Of a stretch of DNA of 64,000 nucleotides, positions 26,020 to 35,648 are shown piece by piece. The first letter of the stretch is position 1; each line of letters begins with the position of its first letter. Where the stretch lies: contig NZ_CP034438.1 in assembly GCF_003952265.1 (NCBI RefSeq), positions 930,001-994,000 of the forward strand. Reading direction: 5' to 3'. The notes beneath the pieces are model-generated. The model searched no databases, had not been told where the DNA came from, and was given only the letters and a program-made list of their open reading frames with translations. Origin of the DNA: Flaviflexus salsibiostraticola (lineage in GTDB: Bacteria; Actinomycetota; Actinomycetes; Actinomycetales; Actinomycetaceae). The translations under genes were made by a program, and so were the position numbers.

Positions 26020-27188
26020 TTTGCCTCCTGGTGAAGGGTGATGTACTCCCGGTAACCCTGCCCATCAGGCTTGGGGAAGCGGAACAGCCAGCGGATCAGC
26101 GGCGGAGCCGCGATAAGAAGAACGATGACGGACTGGAGGATAAGAATCATGTCGACGGGAACGCCCGCGCCCTGCATGCGGGGCGAGCCCGCCTTGAAGG
26201 CGCCGAAGAGCAGCCCCGCGCCGAAGATTCCGACCGGCTTGTTCCGTCCCAGCAGGGCGACGGTGATCGCATCGAAGCCGATCGAGCCCGCGGCGCCCTG
26301 TGTAAGGCTGCCGAGGGTGCCGAGCACCTGGTTGGCGCCGGCGAGGCCCGCGAGTGATGCGGAGACGAACATCGTGAGGGTGATGACCTTCGAGGTCGAC
26401 ATGCCTGCGGTTTCGGATGCATGGGCGTTGGCGCCAACAGCACGGAGCTCGAAGCCGAACTTCGACCGTTCGAGAAGCCACCACACAAACGCGGTCGCGA
26501 GAATGGCAAGGATGAACCCTGCGTGGAGATTGAACTCTCCACCCGGAAGGATGTCTGGCAGGCGCGCCTCCTCGGCGACGGGCTGAGACTTGGGCTGGTT
26601 ATTGTTCGGCCCCTGGAAGACATCCTGGTTGAGCATGTAGAGCAGGAGGAAGCCGGCGATCGAGTTGAGCATGATCGTCACGATGACTTCGTTGGCTCCG
26701 GTTGTCGCCTTAAGGAAACCTGCGAGCCCGCCCCAGAGTCCGCCGATGATGACCGCGCCGATGAGGGCGACGAGCATGTGGACGAAGAACGGCAGATCGA
26801 GCGTAAAGCCCAGGTAGGTGGCGGCGATGGCACCGAGGATGAGCTGGCCCTGGCCACCGATGTTGAACAGGCCGGCGCGGAAGCCGAGGCCGATTCCAAG
26901 ACCGGCGAGGATGAGCGGCGATGCGTCGCGCAGCGTATTAGTCAGCGGCCTGATCTGTCTGGTGAACTCGTCCTGATCCGGATCGAAAATCGAGCCCTTG
27001 AACAGTCGCCAGTATGTGTCGAGGATCGATGCGTCGGCGATCCAGATGAAGAAGGCGCCGACGATGAACGCGATGATGACCGCGAAGACGGAGATGATCC
27101 AGTTTGAGCGCAGGGCGACGTGAACCGCGGCCCTCGCCTTGAGCGACAGCGGTGCTGACTGCTTCTCTGTCTCAGTCGTGGTGCTCAC
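26016..27188 (-). CDS. Nucleoside ABC transporter permease (first permease)
   Basis: 390 residues, RbsC-like permease with eight to ten spans. LGIGLGFRAGLFNIGGQGQLILGAI is the family motif, paired with LKATTGANEVIVTIMLNSIAG. With the neighbouring permease it should form the heterodimeric channel of a BMP-dependent nucleoside importer. GTG 27188 overlaps the ATPase stop by 4 bp and has GGAGG upstream. Confidence 0.88.
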   Translation of the reverse strand: MSTTTETEKQSAPLSLKARAAVHVALRSNWIISVFAVIIAFIVGAFFIWIADASILDTYWRLFKGSIFDPDQDEFTRQIRPLTNTLRDASPLILAGLGIGLGFRAGLFNIGGQGQLILGAIAATYLGFTLDLPFFVHMLVALIGAVIIGGLWGGLAGFLKATTGANEVIVTIMLNSIAGFLLLYMLNQDVFQGPNNNQPKSQPVAEEARLPDILPGGEFNLHAGFILAILATAFVWWLLERSKFGFELRAVGANAHASETAGMSTSKVITLTMFVSASLAGLAGANQVLGTLGSLTQGAAGSIGFDAITVALLGRNKPVGIFGAGLLFGAFKAGSPRMQGAGVPVDMILILQSVIVLLIAAPPLIRWLFRFPKPDGQGYREYITLHQEAK

Positions 27189-28714
27189 TGAGCCTCCTTC
27201 TGCATGGCTTCCTCCATGGGAACGCCGGCCATCATGAGGCCGAGCACTGAGTTGGGCGTGTGTGCCGGGACGATGCCGACGATCCGACCGCGGTACATGA
27301 CGGCGATGCGGTCCGACAGGGCCTGGATCTCATCGAGTTCCGAGGAGACGAGGACGACGGCGGTCCCGGTATCCCGCTCCTTGACGATCCTGTTGTGGAT
27401 GAACTCGATCGAACCGACGTCGACGCCGCGCGTCGGCTGGCTTGCGACGAGCAGCTTGAGGTGGCGGGACATCTCCCGCGCGACAATGACCTTCTGCTGG
27501 TTGCCGCCCGACAGCGTCGTGATCGGGTTCGTGACGTCCGACAGTCGGATATCGAACTCATCGCGCAGCGTCTCGGCGTTCTCGAGGACCGCCTTCGGTT
27601 TGATCGACAGGCCACGCGAGAACTTCGACGAGCGGTACTGGTTGAGCACGAGATTCTCCGCCACAGAGAACTTGGAGACGATACCGTCCCTGATCCTGTC
27701 CTCCGGGATGAAGCCGAGTCCCTCGTCGACGCGCCTGCGCACGGGATGCTTGACGATCGATTCTCCATCGAGTTCGATCGTGCCCGTCGTGGGCTGGCGC
27801 AGGCCGAGGAGAATCTCGGTCAGCTCGGTCTGTCCGTTGCCCTGGACGCCGGCAATGCCGAGGATCTCGCCTGCCTGAACCTCGAGATTGATCCGTTCGA
27901 GGATCGTCACCTGATCGTCGTTGACGTAGGACAGGTTCTGGAGTGCAAGTGTGACGGGGCCGGGCGCGGGCGGCTCCTTATCGACCTTGAGCATGACGGA
28001 GCGGCCGACCATCATGGTCGCCAGTTCCGCCTCGGTCGAATCCGGGGCCGCCTCGCCGACAACCTTGCCGCGGCGGATAACGGTGATCTTGTCGGCGACG
28101 GCGCGGACCTCGCGAAGCTTGTGGGTGATGAACACGATGGACGTGCCGGCAGCCGCCAGTTCGCGCATGATCGCCATGAGCTCGTCCGTCTCGGCCGGTG
28201 TGAGAACCGCCGTGGGCTCGTCGAGGATGAGGACCTCTGCCTTGCGCGACAGCGCCTTGACGATCTCGACGCGCTGCTGCGCACCGACGGTCAGGTCCTC
28301 GATCTTGGCCTTCGGGTCGAGATCGAAGCCGAATCGCTTCGACACGTCCTCCACCAGTCTGTGGGCCTCTTTGACGTTGATGATGCCGAACGCTGGGTGG
28401 GTCGGTTCATATCCGAGCGCAACAGACTCAGCGACGGTGAAAACGGGGACGAGCATGAAGTGCTGATGCACCATGCCGATGCCCGCGGCAACCGCGTCAC
28501 CCGGTCCGTTGAACCTGACGGGTTTTCCGTCGATTCGGATTTCGCCCTCATCCGGGTCGTAGAGACCGTAGAGGACATTCATCAGGGTTGACTTACCGGC
28601 GCCATTCTCTCCCAGGAGGGCATGGATCTGACCCGGTTCAACCTCGAGGTCGATATGGTCGTTGGCGATGAGGGAACCGAACTTCTTTGTGATCCCCACG
28701 AGCTCAAGCTTCAC
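27185..28714 (-). CDS. Nucleoside ABC transporter ATPase with two nucleotide-binding domains
   Basis: 509 residues in one chain with duplicated ABC domains (MglA/RbsA/NupA type). Domain 1: Walker A GENGAGKST, an unusual signature region LTVGAQQRVEIVKAL, Walker B LILDEPTAVLTP. Domain 2: a degenerate P-loop GVQGNGQTEL, signature LSGGNQQK, and an altered Walker B LLVASQPTRGVD where the catalytic Glu is replaced. Such asymmetry is standard for this family. The GTG start has only a distant AAAGG. It follows the binding protein after a hairpin. Confidence 0.9.
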   Translation of the reverse strand: MKLELVGITKKFGSLIANDHIDLEVEPGQIHALLGENGAGKSTLMNVLYGLYDPDEGEIRIDGKPVRFNGPGDAVAAGIGMVHQHFMLVPVFTVAESVALGYEPTHPAFGIINVKEAHRLVEDVSKRFGFDLDPKAKIEDLTVGAQQRVEIVKALSRKAEVLILDEPTAVLTPAETDELMAIMRELAAAGTSIVFITHKLREVRAVADKITVIRRGKVVGEAAPDSTEAELATMMVGRSVMLKVDKEPPAPGPVTLALQNLSYVNDDQVTILERINLEVQAGEILGIAGVQGNGQTELTEILLGLRQPTTGTIELDGESIVKHPVRRRVDEGLGFIPEDRIRDGIVSKFSVAENLVLNQYRSSKFSRGLSIKPKAVLENAETLRDEFDIRLSDVTNPITTLSGGNQQKVIVAREMSRHLKLLVASQPTRGVDVGSIEFIHNRIVKERDTGTAVVLVSSELDEIQALSDRIAVMYRGRIVGIVPAHTPNSVLGLMMAGVPMEEAMQKEAQ

Positions 28715-28774
28715 CTTGGCTGCTGCCTTTCTGTTGTCGGCGGTTCATCGTCGAACAGCCCGTCAGAGATAGGT

Positions 28775-28819
28775 GGGCGGGCCCCCGAACCATGCATGGC
28801 ATGGTCACCGGGCCCGCCC
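28775..28819 (-). terminator. Hairpin between the binding-protein gene and the ABC genes
   Basis: Outer arms 28775-28784 and 28810-28819 form a perfect 10-bp GC stem; inner arms 28789-28794 and 28800-28805 form a 6-bp stem. In transporter operons such a hairpin after the binding-protein gene often acts as a partial terminator or 3' stabiliser, giving more binding protein than transporter. A full terminator is possible, but no separate promoter for the ATPase gene stands out. Confidence 0.65.
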
Positions 28820-28831
28820 TCCCGTTGTGTC

Positions 28832-30004
28832 CTACGGTGCGTTCGGCGTCTCGACGACGAGCTCGCCGGAGATGATCTGCTCGCGCAGATCCTCGACCTC
28901 AGCGATGAGGTCGGCCGGGACCTCGGACTCGAGATCGTGGAACGGAGCGATGTCGACGCCGCCGTTCTCAAGCGTGCCGATGTACGGCTCGGACGAGAAG
29001 CTCTCCTCGGCGACATCGGCGATGGCGTCGAGGACCGACGCGTCGATGGCCTTGAGCACGGATGTCAGGATGATGGACGAGAACTCGGATGCGGACTCGT
29101 ACCAGTCGGAGTCGACGCCGATGATCCACACGTCGCCAGCGGACTGAGCGGCTGCAGCGGCACCGAGGCCGACCGGGCCGGCCACCGGCATGATGATGTC
29201 GGCACCCTGGTTGATGAAGCCGTTCGCGAGCTGCTGGCCCTGGGCCTGATCATCGAACGAGTTCGAGAAGGAGCCGGTCTGGGCCTCCTTGTCCCAGCCG
29301 AGAACCTGGACGTCAGCGCCATTGGCCTCGTTGTAGGCCATGACACCGTCGTAGAAGCCGTCCATGAAGATCTGGACGGACGGGATCGGCAGACCGCCGA
29401 AGGTGGCGACAACACCGGTCTCCGTCATACCGCCGGCTACGTAGCCGGCGAGGAAGGCGGCCTCAGCGGTGTTGAAGAGGAGCGGGCGGGCGTTGTCGGA
29501 CGGGGTGTTGAAGCCCGAGTCGACGAGTGCGAACGAGATGTCCGGGTTCGCCTGTGCACCTGCACTGGTGGCCTCTTCGAGAAGGAAGCCGACGCCGATG
29601 ACGATGTCACAGCCCTCGGCCACCATGGCCTGGACGTTCGGACCGAAGTCGGTGTCGGACGACGACTCTGCCGTCGAGCTGTTCACGCCCATGAGGTCAA
29701 CTGCCTGCTGGAGGCCGTTGAAGGCGGATTCGTTGAATGACTTGTCATCCCAGCCGCCGGCGTCGGAGACGAGGCAGGCGGTGTAGTCGGAGGCATCGAT
29801 CGATGCGTAGTCGCGGCCGGCATCGGCCTCGGGCTCCTCTGAGTCGGTCTCCTCGGGAGACTCGGTGTCCTCGGCATCCTCAGTGTCGGTGACCTCGGGC
29901 GTCGTCGCCTCGTCAGTCGCGTCGGTGTCTGCGTCATCTGCGCAGGCCGAGAGTACAAGAGCAGCGGCACCCATCAGTGCCATGAAAGACGTGGATTTCT
30001 TCAC
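28832..30004 (-). CDS. BMP family nucleoside-binding lipoprotein
   Basis: 390 residues. A lipoprotein signal ends in LSAC with lipidated Cys21, then a very acidic Asp/Glu/Thr linker of about 45 residues, and a BMP/PBP1 domain with DYTACLVSDAGGWDDKSFN, EGCDIVIGVGFL, FLAGYVAGGM and ADIIMPVAGPVGLGA. BMP (PnrA-like) proteins bind purine or other nucleosides at the outer membrane face and deliver them to the permeases. The start is a GTG with AGGAG 7 nt upstream. Downstream cdd and deoA show nucleoside use. Confidence 0.88.
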   Translation of the reverse strand: MKKSTSFMALMGAAALVLSACADDADTDATDEATTPEVTDTEDAEDTESPEETDSEEPEADAGRDYASIDASDYTACLVSDAGGWDDKSFNESAFNGLQQAVDLMGVNSSTAESSSDTDFGPNVQAMVAEGCDIVIGVGFLLEEATSAGAQANPDISFALVDSGFNTPSDNARPLLFNTAEAAFLAGYVAGGMTETGVVATFGGLPIPSVQIFMDGFYDGVMAYNEANGADVQVLGWDKEAQTGSFSNSFDDQAQGQQLANGFINQGADIIMPVAGPVGLGAAAAAQSAGDVWIIGVDSDWYESASEFSSIILTSVLKAIDASVLDAIADVAEESFSSEPYIGTLENGGVDIAPFHDLESEVPADLIAEVEDLREQIISGELVVETPNAP

Positions 30005-30060
30005 GTGTTACTCCTACGGGTAAGCCCATGCCGGTCGGCACGGATTCTCAATCAGCATAA

Positions 30061-30131
30061 CTGTTAACAGGCGGTGAACATGCCATAAATGGACTCTTTC
30101 GGCGGTTACAGTTTCATGACGAGCGTGTAAC
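30061..30131. promoter_or_regulatory. Upstream region of the nucleoside operon with GTTAC-type inverted repeats
   Basis: The 162-nt gap 30005-30166 is the only long one before this operon. It holds a 10-bp palindrome CTGTTAACAG (30061-30070) and a wider inverted repeat of GTTACA (30105-30110) and TGTAAC (30126-30131). A TATGCT (minus strand, 30054-30059) next to the palindrome is a possible -10. Together they look like regulator sites, possibly nucleoside-responsive; the regulator is not in the window. Confidence 0.35.
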
Positions 30132-30166
30132 ACATTATTGCCGCAGATGACCTCCTCGTCCAAAAT

Positions 30167-31240
30167 CTATCGAAGAGGCTCAAGATCGCCCGTAAGGCCC
30201 GTGACGACGCCACTGAGCCCCGAAGAGGCCTCCCTTGTTGTAACAAGTATCACATCGCCGCTGTCGACCACAACCGCCCCAGGGATCCCATGGATGACGA
30301 TCGGGCGGTCATGCGCGTAGACGACCGAGCCCTCGGACTCGCTCACCATGACCGACTGTCGCGCACCCCCGCGAGAGATGCCGGACTCAGGATCGACGAG
30401 GTGGGCGGCGAGCGAGTCGTAGCCGCCGATGTCGGACCAGCCCATCGACACGGGCACGGTCGCGACGCCTCCCTCGGCCGCCAGGGGTTCGGCGATCGCG
30501 CGGTCGATGACGGAGATCTCGAGCGAGTCCCACGCGCTCATCGCCTCACCTCGATCAGGCCCGTCCCAGCGCGCGGCGATGCTCCGAAGACCCGCCGCGA
30601 GATCCGGCTTGTACCGCGCCAGCGCGTCGAGCAGCACGCCGGCCTTCGCGATGAACATGCCGGCGTTCCACGTGTACTCACCCGATTCAACGTAGGCTGC
30701 GGCGGTTGCCAGGTCAGGCTTCTCGAGGAACTCCTCGACCCCAAACACCCCGTCGACAGACGTCTCCGTGCCCTGGCGGATATAGCCGAAGCCCGTATCG
30801 GGGCCCGTGGGTGTGATGCCGACGGTGACGACGAGACCCTCCTGGGCCGCGTCGATCGCCCGCCGAACCGCCCCCTGGAACGCCGCAGCATCTGTGATCA
30901 CGTGGTCGGCTGCGAAGGAGCCGACCACGGCATCCGCGCCATAGCGCTGCTCGACGATGGCGGCGACGAGTCCGATCGCGGGCATCGTTCCCCGCGGCGA
31001 CGGCTCGATGACGAGATCCTCACGGTCGATGCCGAGCTGCTCGGCAACAGCCTCCGCGTGGGCCGAACCGGTGACGACGATGAGGTCATCGACGAGGGGC
31101 TCGAGCCGGTCGGCGGTGGCCTGGATGAGGGTGCGTCCCGCCCCCGTCATATCGATGAGAAACTTCGGGTGGGAGCGCCTCGACAGCGGCCAGAGCCTGG
31201 TTCCTGCCCCGCCTGCGGGCACAATGGCGACAAACGTCAT
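30167..31240 (-). CDS. manC: Mannose-1-phosphate guanylyltransferase
   Basis: 357 residues, nucleotidyltransferase fold. PAGGAGTRLWPLSRRSHPKF is the GTP-binding and catalytic signature, followed by PSPRGTMPAIGLVA, FAADHVI, TPTGPDTGFGYI, VEEFLEKPD and the MGWSDIGGYDSL motif of GDP-mannose pyrophosphorylases. It makes GDP-mannose for glycolipids and glycans. It is the short form without the isomerase domain. The start overlaps the yihY stop by 4 bp (ATGA). Confidence 0.9.
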   Translation of the reverse strand: MTFVAIVPAGGAGTRLWPLSRRSHPKFLIDMTGAGRTLIQATADRLEPLVDDLIVVTGSAHAEAVAEQLGIDREDLVIEPSPRGTMPAIGLVAAIVEQRYGADAVVGSFAADHVITDAAAFQGAVRRAIDAAQEGLVVTVGITPTGPDTGFGYIRQGTETSVDGVFGVEEFLEKPDLATAAAYVESGEYTWNAGMFIAKAGVLLDALARYKPDLAAGLRSIAARWDGPDRGEAMSAWDSLEISVIDRAIAEPLAAEGGVATVPVSMGWSDIGGYDSLAAHLVDPESGISRGGARQSVMVSESEGSVVYAHDRPIVIHGIPGAVVVDSGDVILVTTREASSGLSGVVTGLTGDLEPLR

Positions 31241-32436
31241 GAGAGGTCCTTCTCCCGATCGAGCCTGTAGCTCATCTTCTCATTCTCGAGTTTGAGCCGG
31301 AGCTCCCGAATACGGGCGCGTCGCCTCACGCCCTCGACCGTGTCCCATTCGGGCAGGTCCTCTCTCTGCCGGTCCGACAGCTCCGGATCGGCGGTGAGGT
31401 CGGGCACGACGATGCCGGTGAACGGTTCGTGGTTCCACGATGTCGTCTGCGGAACCGAGAGGGTGACGTAGTTGGGCGTTTCCTCCGCATGGATGGATTC
31501 CGGCACCGTGACCTTCGCAGGGGCGGGCGGGTTGGCGGTGAAGGCCGCCGCCAGGAGGACGATGCGGGAAACGAAGTTGACCCACAGCAGCAGGGTCGCG
31601 ATGGCGACGAACGAGCCGAGGATCGGATTGTCGGAGACGGAGCCGATGACGGACGTGCCGAGCAGGCGGACAACCGACGTGCCGAGGGCGCCGAGGCCGG
31701 CTCCCAGGAGAAGATCCCGCCGGGGCGGCCTCGCCCCGGCGGTGAAGCGGAACAGCAGCACGATGACGGCGAGATCGACGAGGAACGCCACGGCGAGTGA
31801 GGCGATGCGAATGAGCCAGAGCGCGACGGTCCCCTCGATGCCGATGAAGCCGAGGATGCTGTCCCCGAGCGTGCTCGCGGCCGAGGTGAGGACCGAGCCG
31901 ACGAGAACACCGAGGGCGAGCGCCACGAATGCCGCGAGGTCGCGCACCTTGAGCATGACGGCGTTCTCCGGGAGCCGAGCGATGCCGAACATCGATCGGA
32001 TCGACATCTTCAGCGCGTTCATGACCGACAGCGCCGTCCAGAGGAGCACGCCTGCCGCGATGATCGAGGCCGGGTTGAGCGCGGTGTCGAGGACCAGCGC
32101 CTCGGGATCGACGAGGCCGTCCGGGTTCTCGGCCGTCTGGAGGATCCCGGGCAGTGCGTCGTTGACACCGCCGAAGACGGTCTCGCGCAGGTCATCGTTC
32201 TGGCCGAGCACGGACATGAAGACGGTGATGCCGATCGTGAGGGCGGCCGCGATGGAGAACAGGGCTGAATAGGCGATGCCGCCGGACAGCATCGGCCCCC
32301 TCGCCGCTCCATATCGCTGGAATGCGCGGAGCAGCCGCAGATTCATCAGCTTATGGAGGATCGGTTCCTTCTCGACGGTGGCTGCGCGCGTTGAGGGCAC
32401 AGCCGCCGGAGCGTCGTAATAGATCTCATCAGCCAC
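31237..32436 (-). CDS. YihY/BrkB family membrane protein
   Basis: 399 residues with about six spans. FQRYGAARGPMLSGGIAYSALFSIAAALTI and the later LLGAGLGALGTSVVRLLGT are typical of the YihY (formerly RNase BN) family. The family function is unresolved; it is not a nuclease. The last 120 residues are cytoplasmic, charged and end in a basic coiled region. The GTG start is leaderless (TAGGGT 6 nt upstream). It is coupled to the GDP-mannose gene. Confidence 0.87.
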   Translation of the reverse strand: MADEIYYDAPAAVPSTRAATVEKEPILHKLMNLRLLRAFQRYGAARGPMLSGGIAYSALFSIAAALTIGITVFMSVLGQNDDLRETVFGGVNDALPGILQTAENPDGLVDPEALVLDTALNPASIIAAGVLLWTALSVMNALKMSIRSMFGIARLPENAVMLKVRDLAAFVALALGVLVGSVLTSAASTLGDSILGFIGIEGTVALWLIRIASLAVAFLVDLAVIVLLFRFTAGARPPRRDLLLGAGLGALGTSVVRLLGTSVIGSVSDNPILGSFVAIATLLLWVNFVSRIVLLAAAFTANPPAPAKVTVPESIHAEETPNYVTLSVPQTTSWNHEPFTGIVVPDLTADPELSDRQREDLPEWDTVEGVRRRARIRELRLKLENEKMSYRLDREKDLS

Positions 32437-32442
32437 GGACCC

Positions 32443-32448
32443 ACCCTA
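32443..32448 (-). promoter_or_regulatory. -10 element (TAGGGT), leaderless promoter of yihY-manC
   Basis: TAGGGT ends 6 nt before GTG 32436 with no Shine-Dalgarno sequence. Confidence 0.5.
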
Positions 32449-32559
32449 ACCAATGAGGGGGCGCATGGTCGTGCGGAATGGGCAATCAACGGGCAGATGT
32501 CCCGGCTGGCTTCCCAGCCCGCACGGATCGCCCCGCCCGCGATGTGCCCATGCAGACGC

Positions 32560-32589
32560 GGCCCCGCATGCGAACTGCCATGCGGGGCC
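32560..32589 (-). terminator. 11-bp hairpin after xthA
   Basis: Arms 32560-32570 and 32579-32589 pair perfectly around an 8-nt loop, 15 nt beyond the xthA stop. It separates the glyA-folD-xthA operon from yihY. Confidence 0.7.
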
Positions 32590-32604
32590 GGTGTGCTGCC
32601 GGTA

Positions 32605-33399
32605 CTAGAAACCGGCGATGTCGTAGTCGATGGTCAGCGGTGCGTGATCGGACCAGCGCGACGCGTAGTCATCCGCCCGGCCGACACTCGCGGCGAGCGC
32701 CCTCTCGGCGAGCCGCCTCGTCGCCATCTGGTAGTCGATGCGCCACCCGGCGTCATTATCGAAGGCCTTGCCCCTCTGGGACCACCACGTGTAGGGACCC
32801 TGCACATCCCCGGCGAGATTGCGATGGACGTCGTCGAAGCGAGAGAACCAATCCTCGAGGTACGCCATCTCCCGATCGAGCACGCCCGAGGTCTTGTTGT
32901 GGTTCGGCTTGAAGTTCTTGATGTCCTGCGGACCGCGGACGACGTTGAAGTCGCCCGCCATGAGCAGCTCCCCCTCGATCTCGCCGAGCCGCTCGGTCAC
33001 CATATCGAGGTGGCGGTACTTCGCCGCCATCTTCTCCTCGTCCGTCGCCGTACCCGAGTGCAGGTAGGCGGAGATGAAGGTGACGGTTGATTCCCCGACG
33101 GTCACGTCGGCCTCGACCCAGCGGCCCGAGTCCACATCGGTATCCCCGGTCAGGCCGATGCGGGCGGCGGTGACGTCGAGTTCGGGGCGCACTGCGATCG
33201 CTACGCCGGCCCGGCCCTTGATCCGCGAACCCTCCTGGACGACTCTCCAGTCACCGGGCAGGAGGTGCTCGACGAGCTCCTCGGGTGCCCGCACCTCCTG
33301 CATGAGGAGGACGTCGGCATTGTTCTCGACGATCCACTCCCCCATGCCCTTGCGCATCGCCGCGCGAATTCCATTGACGTTGACGGTGGTGACCCTCAC
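32605..33399 (-). CDS. xthA: Exodeoxyribonuclease III family AP endonuclease
   Basis: 264 residues, EEP superfamily. Active-site blocks: [20 protein letters not shown] (metal Glu), [15 protein letters not shown] (Asp/Asn), WRIDYQM, and [10 protein letters not shown] (catalytic Asp-His). It cuts at abasic sites and has 3'-5' exonuclease activity in base excision repair. Start GTG 33399 overlaps the folD stop by 4 bp (GTGA) and has AAAGGA upstream; the frame runs a further 29 codons without coding character. Confidence 0.9.
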   Translation of the reverse strand: MRVTTVNVNGIRAAMRKGMGEWIVENNADVLLMQEVRAPEELVEHLLPGDWRVVQEGSRIKGRAGVAIAVRPELDVTAARIGLTGDTDVDSGRWVEADVTVGESTVTFISAYLHSGTATDEEKMAAKYRHLDMVTERLGEIEGELLMAGDFNVVRGPQDIKNFKPNHNKTSGVLDREMAYLEDWFSRFDDVHRNLAGDVQGPYTWWSQRGKAFDNDAGWRIDYQMATRRLAERALAASVGRADDYASRWSDHAPLTIDYDIAGF

Positions 33400-34268
33400 A
33401 GCGTCCTTTCTGCCATCGTGACGACATTCTCGAGGAGCATAGCCCGGGTCATCGGGCCCACTCCCCCGGGGTTCGGCGAAATCCATGCGGCGACGTCCCG
33501 GACGTCCGGAGCAACATCGCCCACGATTCGTGCGCGTCCGTCCTCAACAACCCGGGACACTCCGACGTCGAGGACGACAGCACCGGGCTTGACCCAGGAC
33601 GCCTCGACGAGCCCGGGGGAACCGGCCGCCGCGATGACGACATCGGCCGCTCGGACTCTCTCCGCCATGTTCCTCGTGCCCGTGTGCATGAGGGTGACGG
33701 TCGCGTTGATGTCGCGCCGGGTGAGCAGGAGACCGATCGATCGGCCGACGGTCGTGCCGCGGCCGATGACGGCCACGTCCCTTCCGTTGAGATCGATGTC
33801 GTACCTGCGCAGCAGCTCGAGGACCGCGGACGGCGTGCAGGGCAGGGGCGACGTGATCGGCTCCTTGACGCGCAGTGCCAAGCGGCCCAGATTGGTCGGG
33901 TGGAGACCATCGGCGTCCTTCTCCGGGTCGACCGATTCGAGGACGAGGTTCGTGTCGATTCCCGCGGGCAGGGGCAGCTGGACAATGTAGCCCGTGCACG
34001 CCGGGTCCTCATTCAGCCTGCGTACGGCGGCGAGGATCTCGTCCTGCGTCGCGCTTGCCGGCAGGTCCTCGCGGATCGAGGTGATGCCGACCTCCTGGCA
34101 GTCCCGATGCTTGCCGGCCACGTACTTGAGCGAACCGGGGTCCTCCCCGACGAGCACCGTGCCGAGACCGGGGACGATGCCGCGCTCACGGAGCGCGGCG
34201 ACGCGCTCGGCGAGTTCGGACTTGATCGCGGCGGCTGTCGCCCTGCCGTCGAGGATCTGTGCCGTCAC
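33396..34268 (-). CDS. folD: Bifunctional methylenetetrahydrofolate dehydrogenase / cyclohydrolase
   Basis: 290 residues. Signatures: [27 protein letters not shown] (catalytic Lys in the YVAGKHR motif), [40 protein letters not shown] (NADP loop, Thr instead of the common Ile/Pro variants), and a C-terminal [21 protein letters not shown]. It interconverts methylene-, methenyl- and 10-formyl-THF. GTG 34268 lies 1 nt after the glyA stop, with GAGGGG inside the glyA end. It works on the methylene-THF made by GlyA, and its 10-formyl-THF product is the substrate of PurU next door. Confidence 0.9.
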   Translation of the reverse strand: MTAQILDGRATAAAIKSELAERVAALRERGIVPGLGTVLVGEDPGSLKYVAGKHRDCQEVGITSIREDLPASATQDEILAAVRRLNEDPACTGYIVQLPLPAGIDTNLVLESVDPEKDADGLHPTNLGRLALRVKEPITSPLPCTPSAVLELLRRYDIDLNGRDVAVIGRGTTVGRSIGLLLTRRDINATVTLMHTGTRNMAERVRAADVVIAAAGSPGLVEASWVKPGAVVLDVGVSRVVEDGRARIVGDVAPDVRDVAAWISPNPGGVGPMTRAMLLENVVTMAERTL

Positions 34269-34269
34269 C

Positions 34270-35538
34270 TCAGAGCCCCTCGTAGAGCGGGAACCTGTCC
34301 GCGAGCGCCTTGACGCGAGCCCGCAGCGAGTCGATGTCGGCCGCCCGGCCGCTGATGAGGGTCTCGGCGATGATGTCGGCCACCTCGCGGAACTCCTCGG
34401 CGCCGAAGCCGCGGGTGGCGAGTGCGGGGGTGCCGATCCGCAGCCCCGAGGTGACCCGCGGGGGCCTCGGGTCGAACGGCACGGCATTGCGGTTGACGGT
34501 GATGCCGACCTCGTGGAGCAGGTCCTCGGCCACCTGGCCGTCAAGCGGGCAGTCCCTCAGGTCGACGAGAACGAGGTGGACGTCGGTGCCGCCCGAGACG
34601 AGTGCGATCCCAGCATCGGCGACGTCCTTCTCGAGCAGGCGGTCGGCGATGATCCGAGCGCCCTCGAGGGTGCGCGCCTGGCGGTCCCGGAACTCATCGG
34701 ACTGGGCAACCTTCATGGCGACCGCCTTCGCGGCGATGACGTGCATGAGCGGCCCGCCCTGCTGGCCGGGGAAGACGGCCGAGTTGAGCTTCTTCGCGAG
34801 CTCGTCGGTCTTGGCGAGGATCATGCCCGAGCGGGGGCCGCCGATCGTCTTGTGGATCGTCGTCGTCACGACGTGGGCGTGCGGGAGCGGGCTGGGGTGG
34901 AGCCCGGCCGCAACGAGACCGGCGAAGTGGGCCATGTCGACCCACAGGTAGGCGCCGACCTCATCGGCGATATCCCGGAAGGCCTTGAAGTCAAGGTGGC
35001 GGGGGTAGGCGGACCAGCCTGCGATGAGGAGCTTCGGCTTCTCCTCGAGCGCGATCCGGCGGACCTCGTCCATGTCGATGAGGCCGGTCTCCTTCTGCAC
35101 GCCGTAGGAGACGACGCGGTAGTTCTTGCCGGAGAAGTTGATCTTCATGCCGTGCGTGAGGTGGCCGCCGTGCGCGAGCTCGAGCCCCATGATCGTGTCG
35201 CCGGGTGAGACGAGCGCGTGGTAGACGGCGGCGTTGGCCTGGGCGCCCGCGTGGGGCTGCACGTTGACGTAGTCGCAGTCGAAGACTGCCTTGGCGCGCT
35301 CGATCGCCAGGTTCTCGGCGACGTCGACATGCTCGCAGCCACCGTAGTAGCGCCGGCCCGGATAGCCCTCCGCATACTTGTTGGTGAGGACCGATCCCTG
35401 CGCCTCGAGGACGGCGCGCGGGACGAAATTCTCCGACGCAATCATCTCGAGCGTGTCGCGCTGGCGCTGGAGCTCGTTGTCGAGCACCGCTGCGATCTCG
35501 GGGTCGACCTCTGCGATCGAACTGGTGAGCATATCCAT
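34270..35538 (-). CDS. glyA: Serine hydroxymethyltransferase
   Basis: 422 residues. PLP enzyme with [58 protein letters not shown], and the PLP lysine in [16 protein letters not shown]. It converts serine and THF to glycine and methylene-THF. ATG 35538 is preceded by GGAGG 4 nt upstream; the second ATG at 35532 is less well placed. First gene of an operon with folD and xthA. Confidence 0.92.
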   Translation of the reverse strand: MDMLTSSIAEVDPEIAAVLDNELQRQRDTLEMIASENFVPRAVLEAQGSVLTNKYAEGYPGRRYYGGCEHVDVAENLAIERAKAVFDCDYVNVQPHAGAQANAAVYHALVSPGDTIMGLELAHGGHLTHGMKINFSGKNYRVVSYGVQKETGLIDMDEVRRIALEEKPKLLIAGWSAYPRHLDFKAFRDIADEVGAYLWVDMAHFAGLVAAGLHPSPLPHAHVVTTTIHKTIGGPRSGMILAKTDELAKKLNSAVFPGQQGGPLMHVIAAKAVAMKVAQSDEFRDRQARTLEGARIIADRLLEKDVADAGIALVSGGTDVHLVLVDLRDCPLDGQVAEDLLHEVGITVNRNAVPFDPRPPRVTSGLRIGTPALATRGFGAEEFREVADIIAETLISGRAADIDSLRARVKALADRFPLYEGL

Positions 35539-35572
35539 TTTTCCTCCACTGCCGGGCGGGCGAACATCCACC

Positions 35573-35578
35573 ATCGTA
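35573..35578 (-). promoter_or_regulatory. -10 element (TACGAT) of glyA-folD-xthA
   Basis: TACGAT on the minus strand, predicted start near 35566, giving a leader of about 28 nt with GGAGG. No glycine or THF riboswitch fits in this short leader. Confidence 0.4.
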
Positions 35579-35642
35579 TAGTCCTCGACGGTCGCGACGT
35601 GTCCACCGTTCGAAAAATCCATCGACTGGAAGGCAGAACGGC

Positions 35643-35648
35643 TACCCT
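35643..35648 (+). promoter_or_regulatory. -10 element (TACCCT), leaderless promoter of purU
   Basis: TACCCT is followed by 7 nt and ATG 35656, with no Shine-Dalgarno sequence. Confidence 0.55.
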
